From: Gammaproteobacteria bacterium
GTDB lineage: Bacteria; Pseudomonadota; Gammaproteobacteria; SZUA-229
Assembly (NCBI GenBank): GCA_029287815.1
Contig: JARFQK010000271.1
Span: 1 to 15,381, forward strand
Reading direction: 5' to 3'
DNA length: 15,381 nucleotides
Within the stretch, counting starts at the first letter, position 1, and each line of letters opens with the position of its first letter. Below the pieces are notes generated by a model. That model was not told the DNA's origin and did not search any database. It worked only from the letters and a program-made list of their open reading frames with translations. The translations under genes were made by a program, and so were the position numbers. This document shows positions 1 through 7,352 of this stretch, piece by piece.

Positions 1-316
1 CGGCGCCACCGGCAACCCCGGGCAGACGAACTATTCTGCGACCAAAGCTGGCTTGCTCGGTTTCACGAAATCACTGGCTCGGGAAATCGGTTCGCGCAGC
101 ATCACCGTAAATGCTGTCGCGCCGGGTTTCATCGATACCGATATGACGCGCAAGCTGGGAGCTGAACAACGCGATGCGCTGATTGCGCAAATACCGCTAA
201 ACAAGCTCGGCGAGCCAAGCGATGTGGCCAATGCCGTTGCTTTTCTGGCCAGTCCGGAAGCCGCCTATATCACCGGTGAAACCTTGCATGTCAACGGCGG
301 AATGTACATGGCGTGA
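1..316 (+). CDS. fabG: 3-oxoacyl-[acyl-carrier-protein] reductase FabG, C-terminal part
   Basis: FabG is the NADPH-dependent reductase of the fatty-acid elongation cycle; it converts 3-oxoacyl-ACP to 3-hydroxyacyl-ACP in the cytoplasm. The frame is open from base 2 to the TGA at 314-316, giving the last 104 residues of a protein usually about 245 long, so the N-terminal NAD(P)-binding Rossmann half lies outside the window. The short-chain dehydrogenase YxxxK catalytic pair is visible as YSATK at codons 11-15 of the fragment. It is followed by the NAVAPGFIDTDM segment and the ending TGETLHVNGGMYMA, both very close to E. coli FabG. The true start is off the left edge; the TTG at 53 is internal to the conserved domain. 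The next gene is acpP, the usual fab-cluster order. The family assignment is certain. Confidence 0.97.
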   Translation, partial: GATGNPGQTNYSATKAGLLGFTKSLAREIGSRSITVNAVAPGFIDTDMTRKLGAEQRDALIAQIPLNKLGEPSDVANAVAFLASPEAAYITGETLHVNGGMYMA

Positions 317-361
317 GCAAGATCGGCACACTCAATGCTTATAATTTACGTTAAAATATAT

Positions 362-383
362 ATTTAAAATATTGATTTTAAAT
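362..383. repeat. AT-rich perfect inverted repeat upstream of acpP
   Basis: Two perfect 9-bp arms, ATTTAAAAT at 362-370 and ATTTTAAAT at 375-383, flank a 4-base loop. They sit inside a strongly AT-rich tract (about 340-420) between fabG and acpP. No T-run follows immediately, so this is not a clear intrinsic terminator. It could be a protein-binding palindrome or simply part of an UP-element-like tract helping acpP transcription. The symmetry is directly visible; any regulatory role is inference. Confidence 0.5.
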
Positions 384-428
384 GAAATATATTTCGCTAT
401 TGAGTGAATTTCAATTTACAAAAGCTAC

Positions 429-457
429 TGGAAAGCTGGGCATTTATTCACTACAAT
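429..457 (+). promoter_or_regulatory. candidate sigma-70 promoter of acpP
   Basis: TGGAAA at 429-434 (4 of 6 to the -35 consensus) and TACAAT at 452-457 (5 of 6 to the -10 consensus) are separated by exactly 17 bp. Transcription would begin near 464, about 36 bases before the acpP ATG. The AT-rich tract upstream would suit a strong promoter, and acpP is normally expressed far above its neighbours. A TATAAT also occurs at 340-345 but has no acceptable -35 at 17 bp. Confidence 0.45.
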
Positions 458-499
458 ACCGCGCAGCTCAAAACTGATCATAACATGAGGACATATTAA

Positions 500-736
500 A
501 TGAGCACAGCCGAAGAACGCGTTCGCAAGATTGTTATTGAACAATTGGGTGTGACGGAAGAGCAGGCGACCAATGAGGCCTCCTTCGTCGACGACCTGGG
601 CGCTGATTCACTCGATACTGTCGAGCTTGTCATGGCTCTTGAAGAAGAGTTTGAATGTGAGATACCGGACGAGGAAGCCGAGAAGATCACAACAATCCAG
701 CAGGCCATCGATTACGTCAACGAACACAGCGAGTAA
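500..736 (+). CDS. acpP: acyl carrier protein AcpP
   Basis: AcpP is the small acidic protein that carries growing acyl chains on a 4'-phosphopantetheine arm during fatty-acid, lipid A and phospholipid synthesis. The 78-residue product has the expected length and is very acidic. The attachment motif GADSLD is intact, with the modified serine at residue 37 counting Met1 (Ser36 of the mature protein). The ATG at 500 follows a GAGG at 487-490 with a 9-base spacer. It lies between fabG and fabF, the conserved position. The 183-bp AT-rich gap upstream probably gives acpP its own promoter. A 5-bp stem-loop (755-769) sits in the 60-bp gap before fabF and might reduce read-through, but it has no T-run. 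Confidence 0.98.
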   Translation: MSTAEERVRKIVIEQLGVTEEQATNEASFVDDLGADSLDTVELVMALEEEFECEIPDEEAEKITTIQQAIDYVNEHSE

Positions 737-796
737 TCGAGCCATCCATACACAGCCTGTCCCGCAGGCCGTGGTCAACACAACTCAGAGTATAAC

Positions 797-2038
797 GTGT
801 CAGGACGTCGTGTAGTCGTTACCGGTTTAGGCATTGTCTGCCCGGTTGGCCTCAATTTGAAGGAATCCTGGGACAATATTGTTTCCGGTACCAGCGGGGT
901 TGGGCCGATTACCGAATATGATGCGTCCGCGTTTCCGGTTCGTATTGCCGCAACGGTAAAGAACTTCGATGCTTCGGCTGTGATTCCTGTCAAGGACCAG
1001 CGCAAAATGGACGTGTTCATCCATTACGGTCTGGTTGCTGCCGAAGAGGCCTTGGCGGACTCCGGTATCGAAATTACGGAAGCGAACGCGGATCGAATCG
1101 GTGTCGCGATTGGGTCCGGTATCGGTGGCTTACCGATGATCGAAGCCAGCCACGTCAAAATGCTAGAGGGCGGGCCGCGCAAGGTCTCGCCATTCTTCGT
1201 GCCGGGCTCGATCATCAATATGATTTCCGGGAACTTTTCGATCAAACATGGCATGCGTGGGCCTAATATTGCACTGGCCACTGCATGCTCGACCGGGACA
1301 CACTCGATTGGTCAGGCAGCGCGCATGATCGCCTACGGTGATGCGGACGTGATGATTGCCGGCGGCTCCGAAAAGGCCTCGTCCCCGCTCGGTATGAACG
1401 GTTTCGCTGCGGCGCGTGCACTTTCGACGCGCAACGATGATCCTGAACATGCCAGTCGACCCTGGGATAAGGACAGGGACGGTTTCATTCTGGGTGATGG
1501 CGCGGGGGTGTTGGTCCTGGAAGAATATGAGATGGCCAAAGCACGTGGAGCCGATGTCTACGCCGAGCTTGTCGGTTTTGGTCTTAACAGTGATGCGTTT
1601 CATATGACTCAACCGGTGGCTGATGGCCGAGGTGCGGCCAAATGTATGAATCTCGCGCTCACCGATGCAGGCCTCAATGCTGAGGATGTCGATTACATCA
1701 ATGCTCACGGCACGTCGACACCCGCGGGTGATATTGCAGAGACCAATGCGATCAAGGTGGCTTTGGGTCATGCTGCACGTACCGTTGCCGTGAGTTCAAC
1801 AAAATCCATGATCGGTCACCTGCTCGGCGCAGCGGGGGGCGTTGAAGCCGTTTTTTCGGTGATGGCGATACGCGATCAGGTCGCTCCACCGACAATCAAT
1901 CTGGTGGATCCCGGCGAGGGTTGTGATCTGGATTATGTGCCAAACACCGCGCGCGAGATGAAATTGAACGTATCGCTGTCGAATTCGTTTGGATTCGGTG
2001 GCACCAATGGGACGCTGGTATTCAAGAGGGTCAGTTAA
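797..2038 (+). CDS. fabF: 3-oxoacyl-ACP synthase II (KAS II) FabF
   Basis: FabF condenses malonyl-ACP with acyl-ACP, the carbon-carbon bond-forming step of fatty-acid elongation; the KAS II class is associated with temperature-dependent unsaturated chain lengthening. At 413 residues it is standard length. The thiolase-fold Cys-His-His triad is visible: Cys164 in ATACSTGTHS, His304 in NAHGTSTPAGD and His341 in KSMIGHLLGAAGG, each one position off the E. coli numbering. The C-terminal SNSFGFGGTNGTLVF glycine-rich loop is also present. The start is GTG at 797, giving MSGRRVVVTGLG, which matches the normal FabF N-terminus; only a weak AGAG (787-790) serves as ribosome-binding site. Position after acpP supports FabF rather than FabB. 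Confidence 0.97.
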   Translation: MSGRRVVVTGLGIVCPVGLNLKESWDNIVSGTSGVGPITEYDASAFPVRIAATVKNFDASAVIPVKDQRKMDVFIHYGLVAAEEALADSGIEITEANADRIGVAIGSGIGGLPMIEASHVKMLEGGPRKVSPFFVPGSIINMISGNFSIKHGMRGPNIALATACSTGTHSIGQAARMIAYGDADVMIAGGSEKASSPLGMNGFAAARALSTRNDDPEHASRPWDKDRDGFILGDGAGVLVLEEYEMAKARGADVYAELVGFGLNSDAFHMTQPVADGRGAAKCMNLALTDAGLNAEDVDYINAHGTSTPAGDIAETNAIKVALGHAARTVAVSSTKSMIGHLLGAAGGVEAVFSVMAIRDQVAPPTINLVDPGEGCDLDYVPNTAREMKLNVSLSNSFGFGGTNGTLVFKRVS

Positions 2039-2058
2039 GCCGCATTTCTCACCAGGCG
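2036..2058. repeat. short interspersed repeat, copy 1 (at fabF stop codon)
   Basis: The block begins with the fabF stop codon and continues into CCGCATTTCTCACCAGGCG (2040-2058). A block at 15072-15094 matches it at 20 of 23 positions and likewise begins with a stop codon. The 15-base core GCATTTCTCACCAGG recurs with one change at 15279-15293. This is far more similarity than expected by chance in 15 kb, so I call it a dispersed repeat of unknown function. Confidence 0.6.
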
Positions 2059-2082
2059 ATGACCTCAGCGGAAGCAGGCTGA

Positions 2083-3468
2083 ATGTACTACCAGACCCGA
2101 TCACTGGCAGCCCCCGATATCATCGATCCCAGGCTGACCGAGCTCTATCGATACAATCCCGAGCATTATCCGTTCATTCTGGCGAGCACGGCCAAAGGTA
2201 CAAATTGTCAGTTTGATATTCTGCTCGCACACCCGCAGCAGGCATTAGCATTACACCCCCGCGTGTTGTCCTCCCAGCAAGCTGGTTTTCTGGATAAGCT
2301 GCAGTCGTGGTGGCAGCGCGAGAAAAGCGAGGTTGCGATGAGCGCGAGTACAGCTGCAGCGAATTCGTTGCCATTTACCGGGGGTTGGTTCATTTATCTG
2401 TCCTACGAACTCGCCGCGGAGATTGAGCCGGTACTGACGCTGCCGGCGGCGAATCACGATGACCCGGTCGCCTGGGCGGTGCGCTGTCCTTGTGCCGTCA
2501 TTTTTGACCATGACCGCCGCCAGCACATCGCGGTTGCCGAGCGTGAATTCAGTGGGTTGCTGGATGTGATCGAACAGGATTTCAGTCGTGCGCTTACAGC
2601 GCGCCGGCCCAATGCGACGGCTGCCACCGATGTGCAGGTGGCTGATGTTGCTGAAGCCGACGAGGGGCCGTACCTCGAACAGGTCGCGCGCATCAAGCGT
2701 TACATCTTCGACGGAGATATCTTTCAGGCCAATCTGTCGCGTCGCTGGCAAGTGACGATCGCTTCAGAGACGACGGACATCACCCTGTTTGACAGCCTGG
2801 CGCAGGCCAATCCAGGATGCTTTGCGGTGCTGGCCAGCTTGCCACACAGCACGGTGATCAGCTCTTCGCCGGAGCGTCTGATCCGCGTAAAGCACGGCGT
2901 GATCGAGACGCGCCCGATCGCAGGCACGCGTCCACGCTCCGAGGATGCCGCTGTGGATGGTCGCCTGGCAGACGAGCTGATGGCGCACCCGAAAGAGCGG
3001 GCCGAGCACATTATGTTGATCGATCTTGAGCGCAATGATCTCGGCCGGCTTTGCGTGCCCGGTACGGTTGAGGTTAACGAGTTGATGGTTCGCGAAAGCT
3101 ATCAGCACGTCCATCATATCGTCTCCAATATCCGCGGCGGCTTGCGCGATGATGTTTCCCCAGCCGACGTAATACGTGCTGTTTTTCCCGGTGGTACGAT
3201 CACGGGCTGTCCGAAAGTCCGTTGCATGGAAATACTGGCCGAGATGGAGCAGGAGGCGAGGGGTGCGTACACCGGATCCATCGGCTATATCAACCGGGAC
3301 GGCAGTATGGACCTGAATATCCTGATTCGCACGCTGCAGCGTCAAGGCGAGACCATCGTATTCCGTGCTGGTGGCGGCATTGTTGCCGATTCGGATGCCA
3401 GGCATGAGCTCGCGGAGACACGCGCAAAGGCGAGGGGCTTGTTGCGCGCATTGGGCGTCGGTGGCTAG
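2083..3468 (+). CDS. pabB: aminodeoxychorismate synthase component I, PIAGT subclass
   Basis: PabB makes 4-amino-4-deoxychorismate from chorismate and ammonia (normally supplied by the PabA glutaminase), the first step to p-aminobenzoate and folate. The 461-residue product has an N-terminal anthranilate-synthase-I-type domain (GGWFIYLSYELA near residue 105) and a C-terminal chorismate-binding domain: GDIFQANLS near 211-219, HIMLIDLERNDLGR near 309, TGCPK near 374-378 and the AGGGIVADSD ending. The active-site motif reads PIAGT with Ala280, where classical PabB has the PIKGT lysine. That alone would suggest TrpE, but direct coupling to pabC (TAG then ATG, no gap) and a known PIAGT PabB subclass favour PabB. 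The ATG at 2083 follows GGAAGCAGG. No pabA is in the window. Confidence 0.88.
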   Translation: MYYQTRSLAAPDIIDPRLTELYRYNPEHYPFILASTAKGTNCQFDILLAHPQQALALHPRVLSSQQAGFLDKLQSWWQREKSEVAMSASTAAANSLPFTGGWFIYLSYELAAEIEPVLTLPAANHDDPVAWAVRCPCAVIFDHDRRQHIAVAEREFSGLLDVIEQDFSRALTARRPNATAATDVQVADVAEADEGPYLEQVARIKRYIFDGDIFQANLSRRWQVTIASETTDITLFDSLAQANPGCFAVLASLPHSTVISSSPERLIRVKHGVIETRPIAGTRPRSEDAAVDGRLADELMAHPKERAEHIMLIDLERNDLGRLCVPGTVEVNELMVRESYQHVHHIVSNIRGGLRDDVSPADVIRAVFPGGTITGCPKVRCMEILAEMEQEARGAYTGSIGYINRDGSMDLNILIRTLQRQGETIVFRAGGGIVADSDARHELAETRAKARGLLRALGVGG

Positions 3469-4311
3469 ATGGAAGCGGTACTGATCAACGGTGTTGCATC
3501 CGCTTATGCGTCGGTCGAGGACCGGGGCCTGCACTACGGCGATGGTCTGTTTGAAACCATCGCTTGTCGGGGCGCGCGGCCGTTGTTTATCGATCAGCAT
3601 CTGCAGCGCATGGAGCGCGGTGCCCGCATTTTGGGTATTGCTTTTCCAGGGCGCGCCCTGCTTCGGAAAGATATTGATCAGTTGTTGAAGGGCAGGCGTC
3701 AGCAGCATAGCATCATCAAGCTGATATTGACGCGCGGGCGCGGCAAGCGCGGCTATCGCTACCAGGCCGGGCAGGTGCCGACACGCATTTGTATGCGTTC
3801 AGCGTGGCCAACGCACGTGCAACGTTGGGCCAGGCAGGGTATCGGCACCCGGTTCTGCGAAATGCAAGTTGCGGTCAATCCCGCTTTGGCGGGCATCAAG
3901 ACATTGAACCGCCTGGAAAATGTACTCGCCAGCGGCGAGCTCGGCAGTGCCTGCGATGAGGGCTTTCTATCCGATTTGGATGGCAATGTGATTGAAGGGA
4001 CCATGAGCAATCTGTTCGCGGTGATCGATGATACTCTGCTGACCCCGGATCTCTCTCGCTGCGGTATCGCCGGCATCATGCGAGCGCAGATCATTGACTG
4101 CGCGAAGGCATGCGGGATAGCGGTTAAAATCACGAATTTGTCGAAAAAAGACCTGCTGAATTCCGACGGAATATTTGTCAGTAACAGTGTGATTGGTCTA
4201 TGTATAGTAAATCAACTCGAACAACGGCGCTTTACGCATTCGATGATGATTGAAACCATTCGTGAAGGACTCAAAGTAAGGATAGACAGCGATGCAAAAA
4301 ATGTTACCTAA
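3469..4311 (+). CDS. pabC: aminodeoxychorismate lyase PabC
   Basis: PabC is a pyridoxal-phosphate enzyme that removes pyruvate from 4-amino-4-deoxychorismate, giving p-aminobenzoate for folate synthesis. The 280-residue product shows the fold-type IV layout shared with branched-chain and D-amino-acid transaminases: MEAVLINGV, the DRGLHYGDGLFET block (residues 18-30), an RGRGKRGY loop, the Schiff-base lysine Lys144 in AGIKTLNRLENVLA, and the EGTMSNLF and GIAGIMR cofactor-binding blocks. Its ATG touches the pabB stop codon, implying translational coupling of consecutive pathway steps. The 3' end overlaps mltG by 20 bp. Branched-chain aminotransferase is the alternative family, but the NRLE motif and the pabB neighbour argue for PabC. 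Confidence 0.95.
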   Translation: MEAVLINGVASAYASVEDRGLHYGDGLFETIACRGARPLFIDQHLQRMERGARILGIAFPGRALLRKDIDQLLKGRRQQHSIIKLILTRGRGKRGYRYQAGQVPTRICMRSAWPTHVQRWARQGIGTRFCEMQVAVNPALAGIKTLNRLENVLASGELGSACDEGFLSDLDGNVIEGTMSNLFAVIDDTLLTPDLSRCGIAGIMRAQIIDCAKACGIAVKITNLSKKDLLNSDGIFVSNSVIGLCIVNQLEQRRFTHSMMIETIREGLKVRIDSDAKNVT

Positions 4312-5305
4312 GTTGATTGCGGCTGGCGCTGTACTGCTGATTGTGATTGCCTATTTCGTCAGCAACATGTTTTTCTACCTGCACGAGCCGGTCATGATCG
4401 ACGAGCCGGTGACGATCAGCTTCAAGCGGGGATCATCGGTAAGAACACTCGCCAGCCAGCTGCAAGACCATGAGCTGCTAAAACATCCGAACTACTTGCG
4501 TATTTATGGCCGTTTGAGTGGTAATGCCACCCGCTTGCAGGCTGGGGAATATGTGTTTTCTCCAGGTCAGTCAATTGCCGATCTGATCGCGGACATGGTT
4601 GCCGGCAAGGTGAAGCAGTATCCGCTGACGCTGGTCGAAGGCTGGACTTTCAGGCAATTCATCGATGCATTGGCCGCCCACGAAGCGGTTGAGCATACGC
4701 TGAAAGATGTGCCTTATGACCAGGTCATGTCGAAGCTGGGCTATGGCGGCCAGCATCCGGAGGGCAGGTTCTTTCCGGACACCTATTTTTTACATAAGAA
4801 TATGCGCGACATCGATATCCTGCAGCGAGCCTATCAACGCATGGAGCAGCACCTGCAACGTCTTTGGGACCAACGCGATCCGGATTTACCGTTCAAGACG
4901 CCTTACGAAGCATTGATCATGGCTTCAATCGTCGAGAAAGAGAGTGCGGTGCCCGAGGAAAGACCGGTGATTGCTGGCGTATTCATCAATCGGCTGCGAA
5001 AAGGCATGCGCCTGCAGACCGATCCGACCGTCATCTACGGTATCGGAGAGTCTTTCGACGGGGATATTCGTTTTCGCGACCTGCGGACCGACACGCCTTA
5101 CAACACCTATACGCGTAAGGGTCTTACACCGACACCGATCGCGATGCCCGGTCTTGGCGCACTGAAAGCGGTCATGCACCCAGATGATACCCGCTATCTG
5201 TATTTTGTTGCTAATGGTGATGGCTCCGGGCAGCATATCTTCTCGACAACGTTACAGGAGCATGAAAGCGCCGTGGATACGCATCAGCGCAAGCGAGCCC
5301 GATAA
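4292..5305 (+). CDS. mltG: endolytic murein transglycosylase MltG (YceG)
   Basis: MltG is an inner-membrane-anchored lytic transglycosylase that cleaves nascent glycan strands and so sets their length; it is proposed to terminate peptidoglycan polymerisation. The 337-residue product has a cationic start, one membrane segment (about residues 8-28) and a periplasmic region ending in the YceG domain. The catalytic glutamate is Glu215 in the block IMASIVEKESAVPEERP, corresponding to Glu218 of E. coli. The following blocks VFINRLRKGMRLQTDPT and PYNTYTRKGLTPTPIAMPG are family signatures. The ATG at 4292 lies inside the end of pabC and is preceded by TAAGGA at good spacing; an in-frame ATG at 4301 is a possible second start. 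The stop codon abuts the tmk ATG. Confidence 0.97.
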   Translation: MQKMLPKLIAAGAVLLIVIAYFVSNMFFYLHEPVMIDEPVTISFKRGSSVRTLASQLQDHELLKHPNYLRIYGRLSGNATRLQAGEYVFSPGQSIADLIADMVAGKVKQYPLTLVEGWTFRQFIDALAAHEAVEHTLKDVPYDQVMSKLGYGGQHPEGRFFPDTYFLHKNMRDIDILQRAYQRMEQHLQRLWDQRDPDLPFKTPYEALIMASIVEKESAVPEERPVIAGVFINRLRKGMRLQTDPTVIYGIGESFDGDIRFRDLRTDTPYNTYTRKGLTPTPIAMPGLGALKAVMHPDDTRYLYFVANGDGSGQHIFSTTLQEHESAVDTHQRKRAR

Positions 5306-5965
5306 ATGGGGAACTATAACGGCAAGTTCATCACGCTGGAAGGCATCGAGGGTGTCGGCAAAACTACCAACCGAGACTTCATTCGCAGTGTACTGGAAAC
5401 GACAGGCAACGCCATCGTCGAGACGCGAGAGCCTGGCGGTACGCCGCTGGGTGAAGCGCTACGTGAGCTGCTGCTGCATCATCGGCACGCGGGCATGTGC
5501 GCGGATGCGGAATTGTTGATGATGTTCGCAGCACGGGCTGAGCATTTGGACAAGGTCATCTTGCCAGCCTTGCATGCAGGCAAGGTTGTTTTATGTGACC
5601 GTTTTACCGAGGCGACCTACGCCTACCAAGGCGGTGGCCGTGGTTTGAATGACAAAAAGATAGCGGAGCTGGAGACCTGGGTGCAGGGTGATCTCCGGCC
5701 AGATTTGACAATTATTCTGGATGCGCCGGTGGCGACGGGCAGACAGCGGGCAGGTGCGCGCAGCGCGCCGGATCGCATCGAAAAAGAAGAGAATGACTTC
5801 TTTGAGCGCGTGCGGCACACTTATCTGGAGCTGGCCAGGCATTATCCAAATAGGATCGCGCTGGTGGACGCCAGTGTTGCGCTCGACAAGGTGCACGACC
5901 AGATCGTCCATGTGCTGGCGGAGCACGGCATCATTGATAGTCCAGATAATAGTCCAGATAAATGA
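5306..5965 (+). CDS. tmk: thymidylate kinase
   Basis: Tmk phosphorylates dTMP to dTDP with ATP, an essential step in making dTTP. The 219-residue product (E. coli 213) contains the P-loop GIEGVGKTT at residues 13-21, the dTMP-binding REPGGTPLG at 41-49, the DRF motif at 98-100 followed by TEATYAYQGGGRG, and a LID region with ARSAPDRIE around 151-159. It starts at the base after the mltG stop. The extreme C-terminus reads SPDNSPDK because of a 12-bp tandem duplication that runs to the holB start codon. Those last residues are unlikely to be needed for catalysis. Confidence 0.97.
   Translation: MGNYNGKFITLEGIEGVGKTTNRDFIRSVLETTGNAIVETREPGGTPLGEALRELLLHHRHAGMCADAELLMMFAARAEHLDKVILPALHAGKVVLCDRFTEATYAYQGGGRGLNDKKIAELETWVQGDLRPDLTIILDAPVATGRQRAGARSAPDRIEKEENDFFERVRHTYLELARHYPNRIALVDASVALDKVHDQIVHVLAEHGIIDSPDNSPDK
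5939..5962 (+). repeat. 12-bp tandem duplication at the tmk/holB junction
   Basis: AGTCCAGATAAT (5939-5950) is followed directly by AGTCCAGATAAA (5951-5962), 11 of 12 identical. Because the unit is 12 bp, copy-number change keeps the tmk frame and simply adds or removes four residues at its C-terminus. The last base of the second copy is the A of the holB ATG. It looks like a slippage product. Confidence 0.8.
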
Positions 5966-6942
5966 TATACCCATGGCAGAATCGGCAATGGCAGCAGCTG
6001 CAACAGCAACGCCGGCAGCGGCGACTGGCGCACGGATTGCTGTTTACTGGGCCCGCGGGCACTGGAAAAAAACACTTTGCGCATGTGTTGGCGCAGGGTT
6101 TGCTTTGCGAGCAGCCGGATGCTTCGGATTTCGGCTGTCGCCTTTGTGATGCCTGCAAACTCATCGCTGCTGGCACGCATCCCGATGTGCACGTGCTGAA
6201 ACCGACACCGCCGCCGACGTCGACCAGCAGCAATCCTGTGCTGACGATCAAGATCGATGCTCTGAGAGCGATGTACCGGGCCTTGTCAGAAACCAGTCAG
6301 TTCGGAGGCTATCGCGTCGCCGTAATCGAGGACGCTGACAGAATGCCGACACAAGCTGCGAACAGCTTGTTGAAAACGCTCGAGGAGCCCGGTGACGATA
6401 CCTTGCTGATTCTGGTCAGCTCACATCCGCACCGATTGCCGGTAACGATTCGCAGTCGCTGTCAGCAGATTCGCTTCAATCTGCCCGACACTGCGCAAGC
6501 GCTGGCATGGCTGGGCCAGCATGGTATCGATGATGCGCAAAGCGCACTGAAACGCGCGCACGGGGCACCATTACTGGCCAAGGATCACGCTGCGAGCCAC
6601 GCCCAAGCGCGTGATTTGATGGTCCAGGCTCTGAATGCCGGCAGCCGTGGTCAGGCATCGATCCCCTATGCGAACAAACTCGCGCAGTTGCCGAAAGACC
6701 TGCTCCTGGTCTGGCTGCTGGACTGGGTTAGTGATTTGGTGCGGCTGTTGACCGTTGGTAACGATGCCGAATTGGTCAATGAGGATCAGCGCAAGGTGCT
6801 CCAGGCCAGAGCCCAAAAGGCGGACATCGGCCGAGTGTTCAGCTTGCACGATCAGATTTGTGCGTTGATCAAAGCCGAGGGGATCGCACTGAATCTGCAG
6901 TTATTGTGGGAAAATCTGCTAATATCCTGGGATAACGTATAA
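5962..6942 (+). CDS. holB: DNA polymerase III subunit delta'
   Basis: HolB (delta') is the stator of the clamp-loader complex that places the sliding clamp on primed DNA. The 326-residue AAA+ product (E. coli 334) begins with the typical MIYPWQ...RLAHGLLFTGPAGTGK. The P-loop is GPAGTGKK (30-37), with lysine in place of the usual Thr/Ser, as in many delta' proteins that do not hydrolyse ATP. Four zinc-ligand cysteines are present: Cys49, Cys59, Cys62 and Cys65. The IEDADRMPTQAANSLLKTLEEP Walker B/sensor region follows, then the SRC motif (Ser165-Arg166-Cys167) carrying the trans-acting arginine finger. The start overlaps the tmk stop by four bases (ATGA), indicating translational coupling. Confidence 0.96.
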   Translation: MIYPWQNRQWQQLQQQRRQRRLAHGLLFTGPAGTGKKHFAHVLAQGLLCEQPDASDFGCRLCDACKLIAAGTHPDVHVLKPTPPPTSTSSNPVLTIKIDALRAMYRALSETSQFGGYRVAVIEDADRMPTQAANSLLKTLEEPGDDTLLILVSSHPHRLPVTIRSRCQQIRFNLPDTAQALAWLGQHGIDDAQSALKRAHGAPLLAKDHAASHAQARDLMVQALNAGSRGQASIPYANKLAQLPKDLLLVWLLDWVSDLVRLLTVGNDAELVNEDQRKVLQARAQKADIGRVFSLHDQICALIKAEGIALNLQLLWENLLISWDNV

Positions 6943-6963
6943 GAACGCAAGTCAGGAGCCGTT

Positions 6964-7314
6964 ATGACTGCACCGACCGCACGACCGGGAATGTTGTCAT
7001 TGAGTATTAAGGATAAGGCGTCGCTTTATGCTGCTTACATGCCGTATGTGAGCAATGGTGGTCTATTCATACCGACCACGAAAAAATATAATCTTGGCGA
7101 CGAAGTCTTTATGCTGTTGACGCTGATCGAAGACAAGGAACGTTTGCCTGTGGCCGGCAAAATTATTTGGATTACGCCACAAGGCGCGCAGGGCAACCGC
7201 TCGGCTGGTATTGGCGTGCAGTTTTCCGTGCAGGACAAGGGCGCCACGCGAAACAAGATAGAAACGCATCTTGCCGGGGCAATGAAATCCGATCGAATTA
7301 CTCACACAATGTAG
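6964..7314 (+). CDS. pilZ: type IV pilus assembly protein PilZ
   Basis: This is the founding, single-domain PilZ needed for type IV pilus assembly, a 116-residue cytoplasmic protein. The PilZ beta-barrel is recognised from YVSNGGLFIPT (28-38), GDEVFMLLTLIEDKERLPVAGKIIWITPQG, and AGIGVQFS near residue 81. The c-di-GMP-binding RxxxR motif is missing, and the DxSxxG motif is only partly kept (Ser30 and Gly33, with Tyr28 at the Asp/Asn position). Such PilZ proteins generally do not bind c-di-GMP and instead act through partner proteins. The start is set by AGGAG at 6954-6958, five bases before ATG. Its place between holB and tatD is the conserved pseudomonad/xanthomonad position. Confidence 0.94.
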   Translation: MTAPTARPGMLSLSIKDKASLYAAYMPYVSNGGLFIPTTKKYNLGDEVFMLLTLIEDKERLPVAGKIIWITPQGAQGNRSAGIGVQFSVQDKGATRNKIETHLAGAMKSDRITHTM

Positions 7315-7321
7315 TATCCTT

Positions 7322-7344
7322 CAGCCTTTAAATCTCAAAGGCTG
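7322..7344 (+). promoter_or_regulatory. hairpin overlapping the tatD ribosome-binding site
   Basis: CAGCCTTT (7322-7329) and AAAGGCTG (7337-7344) form a perfect 8-bp stem around a 7-base loop. The right arm contains AAAGG (7337-7341), the only Shine-Dalgarno-like sequence before the TTG start of tatD at 7353. In RNA the stem would mask that site. No T-run follows, so it is a poor intrinsic terminator. The stem is directly visible; translational control is inference. Confidence 0.5.
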
Positions 7345-7352
7345 CCGGTCCA

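Noticed and set aside
755..769. Hairpin GCCTG/CAGGC between acpP and fabF as terminator
   Set aside because: Only a 5-bp stem and no T-run; at most a weak attenuator.
2764..3708. 314-codon frame antisense to pabB/pabC
   Set aside because: Both sense genes have complete catalytic motifs; the antisense frame has none.
7322..7344. Intrinsic terminator after pilZ
   Set aside because: The stem is good but the following bases are CCGGTCCATTG, without a T-run, and the coupled genes continue; an RBS-masking hairpin is the better reading.
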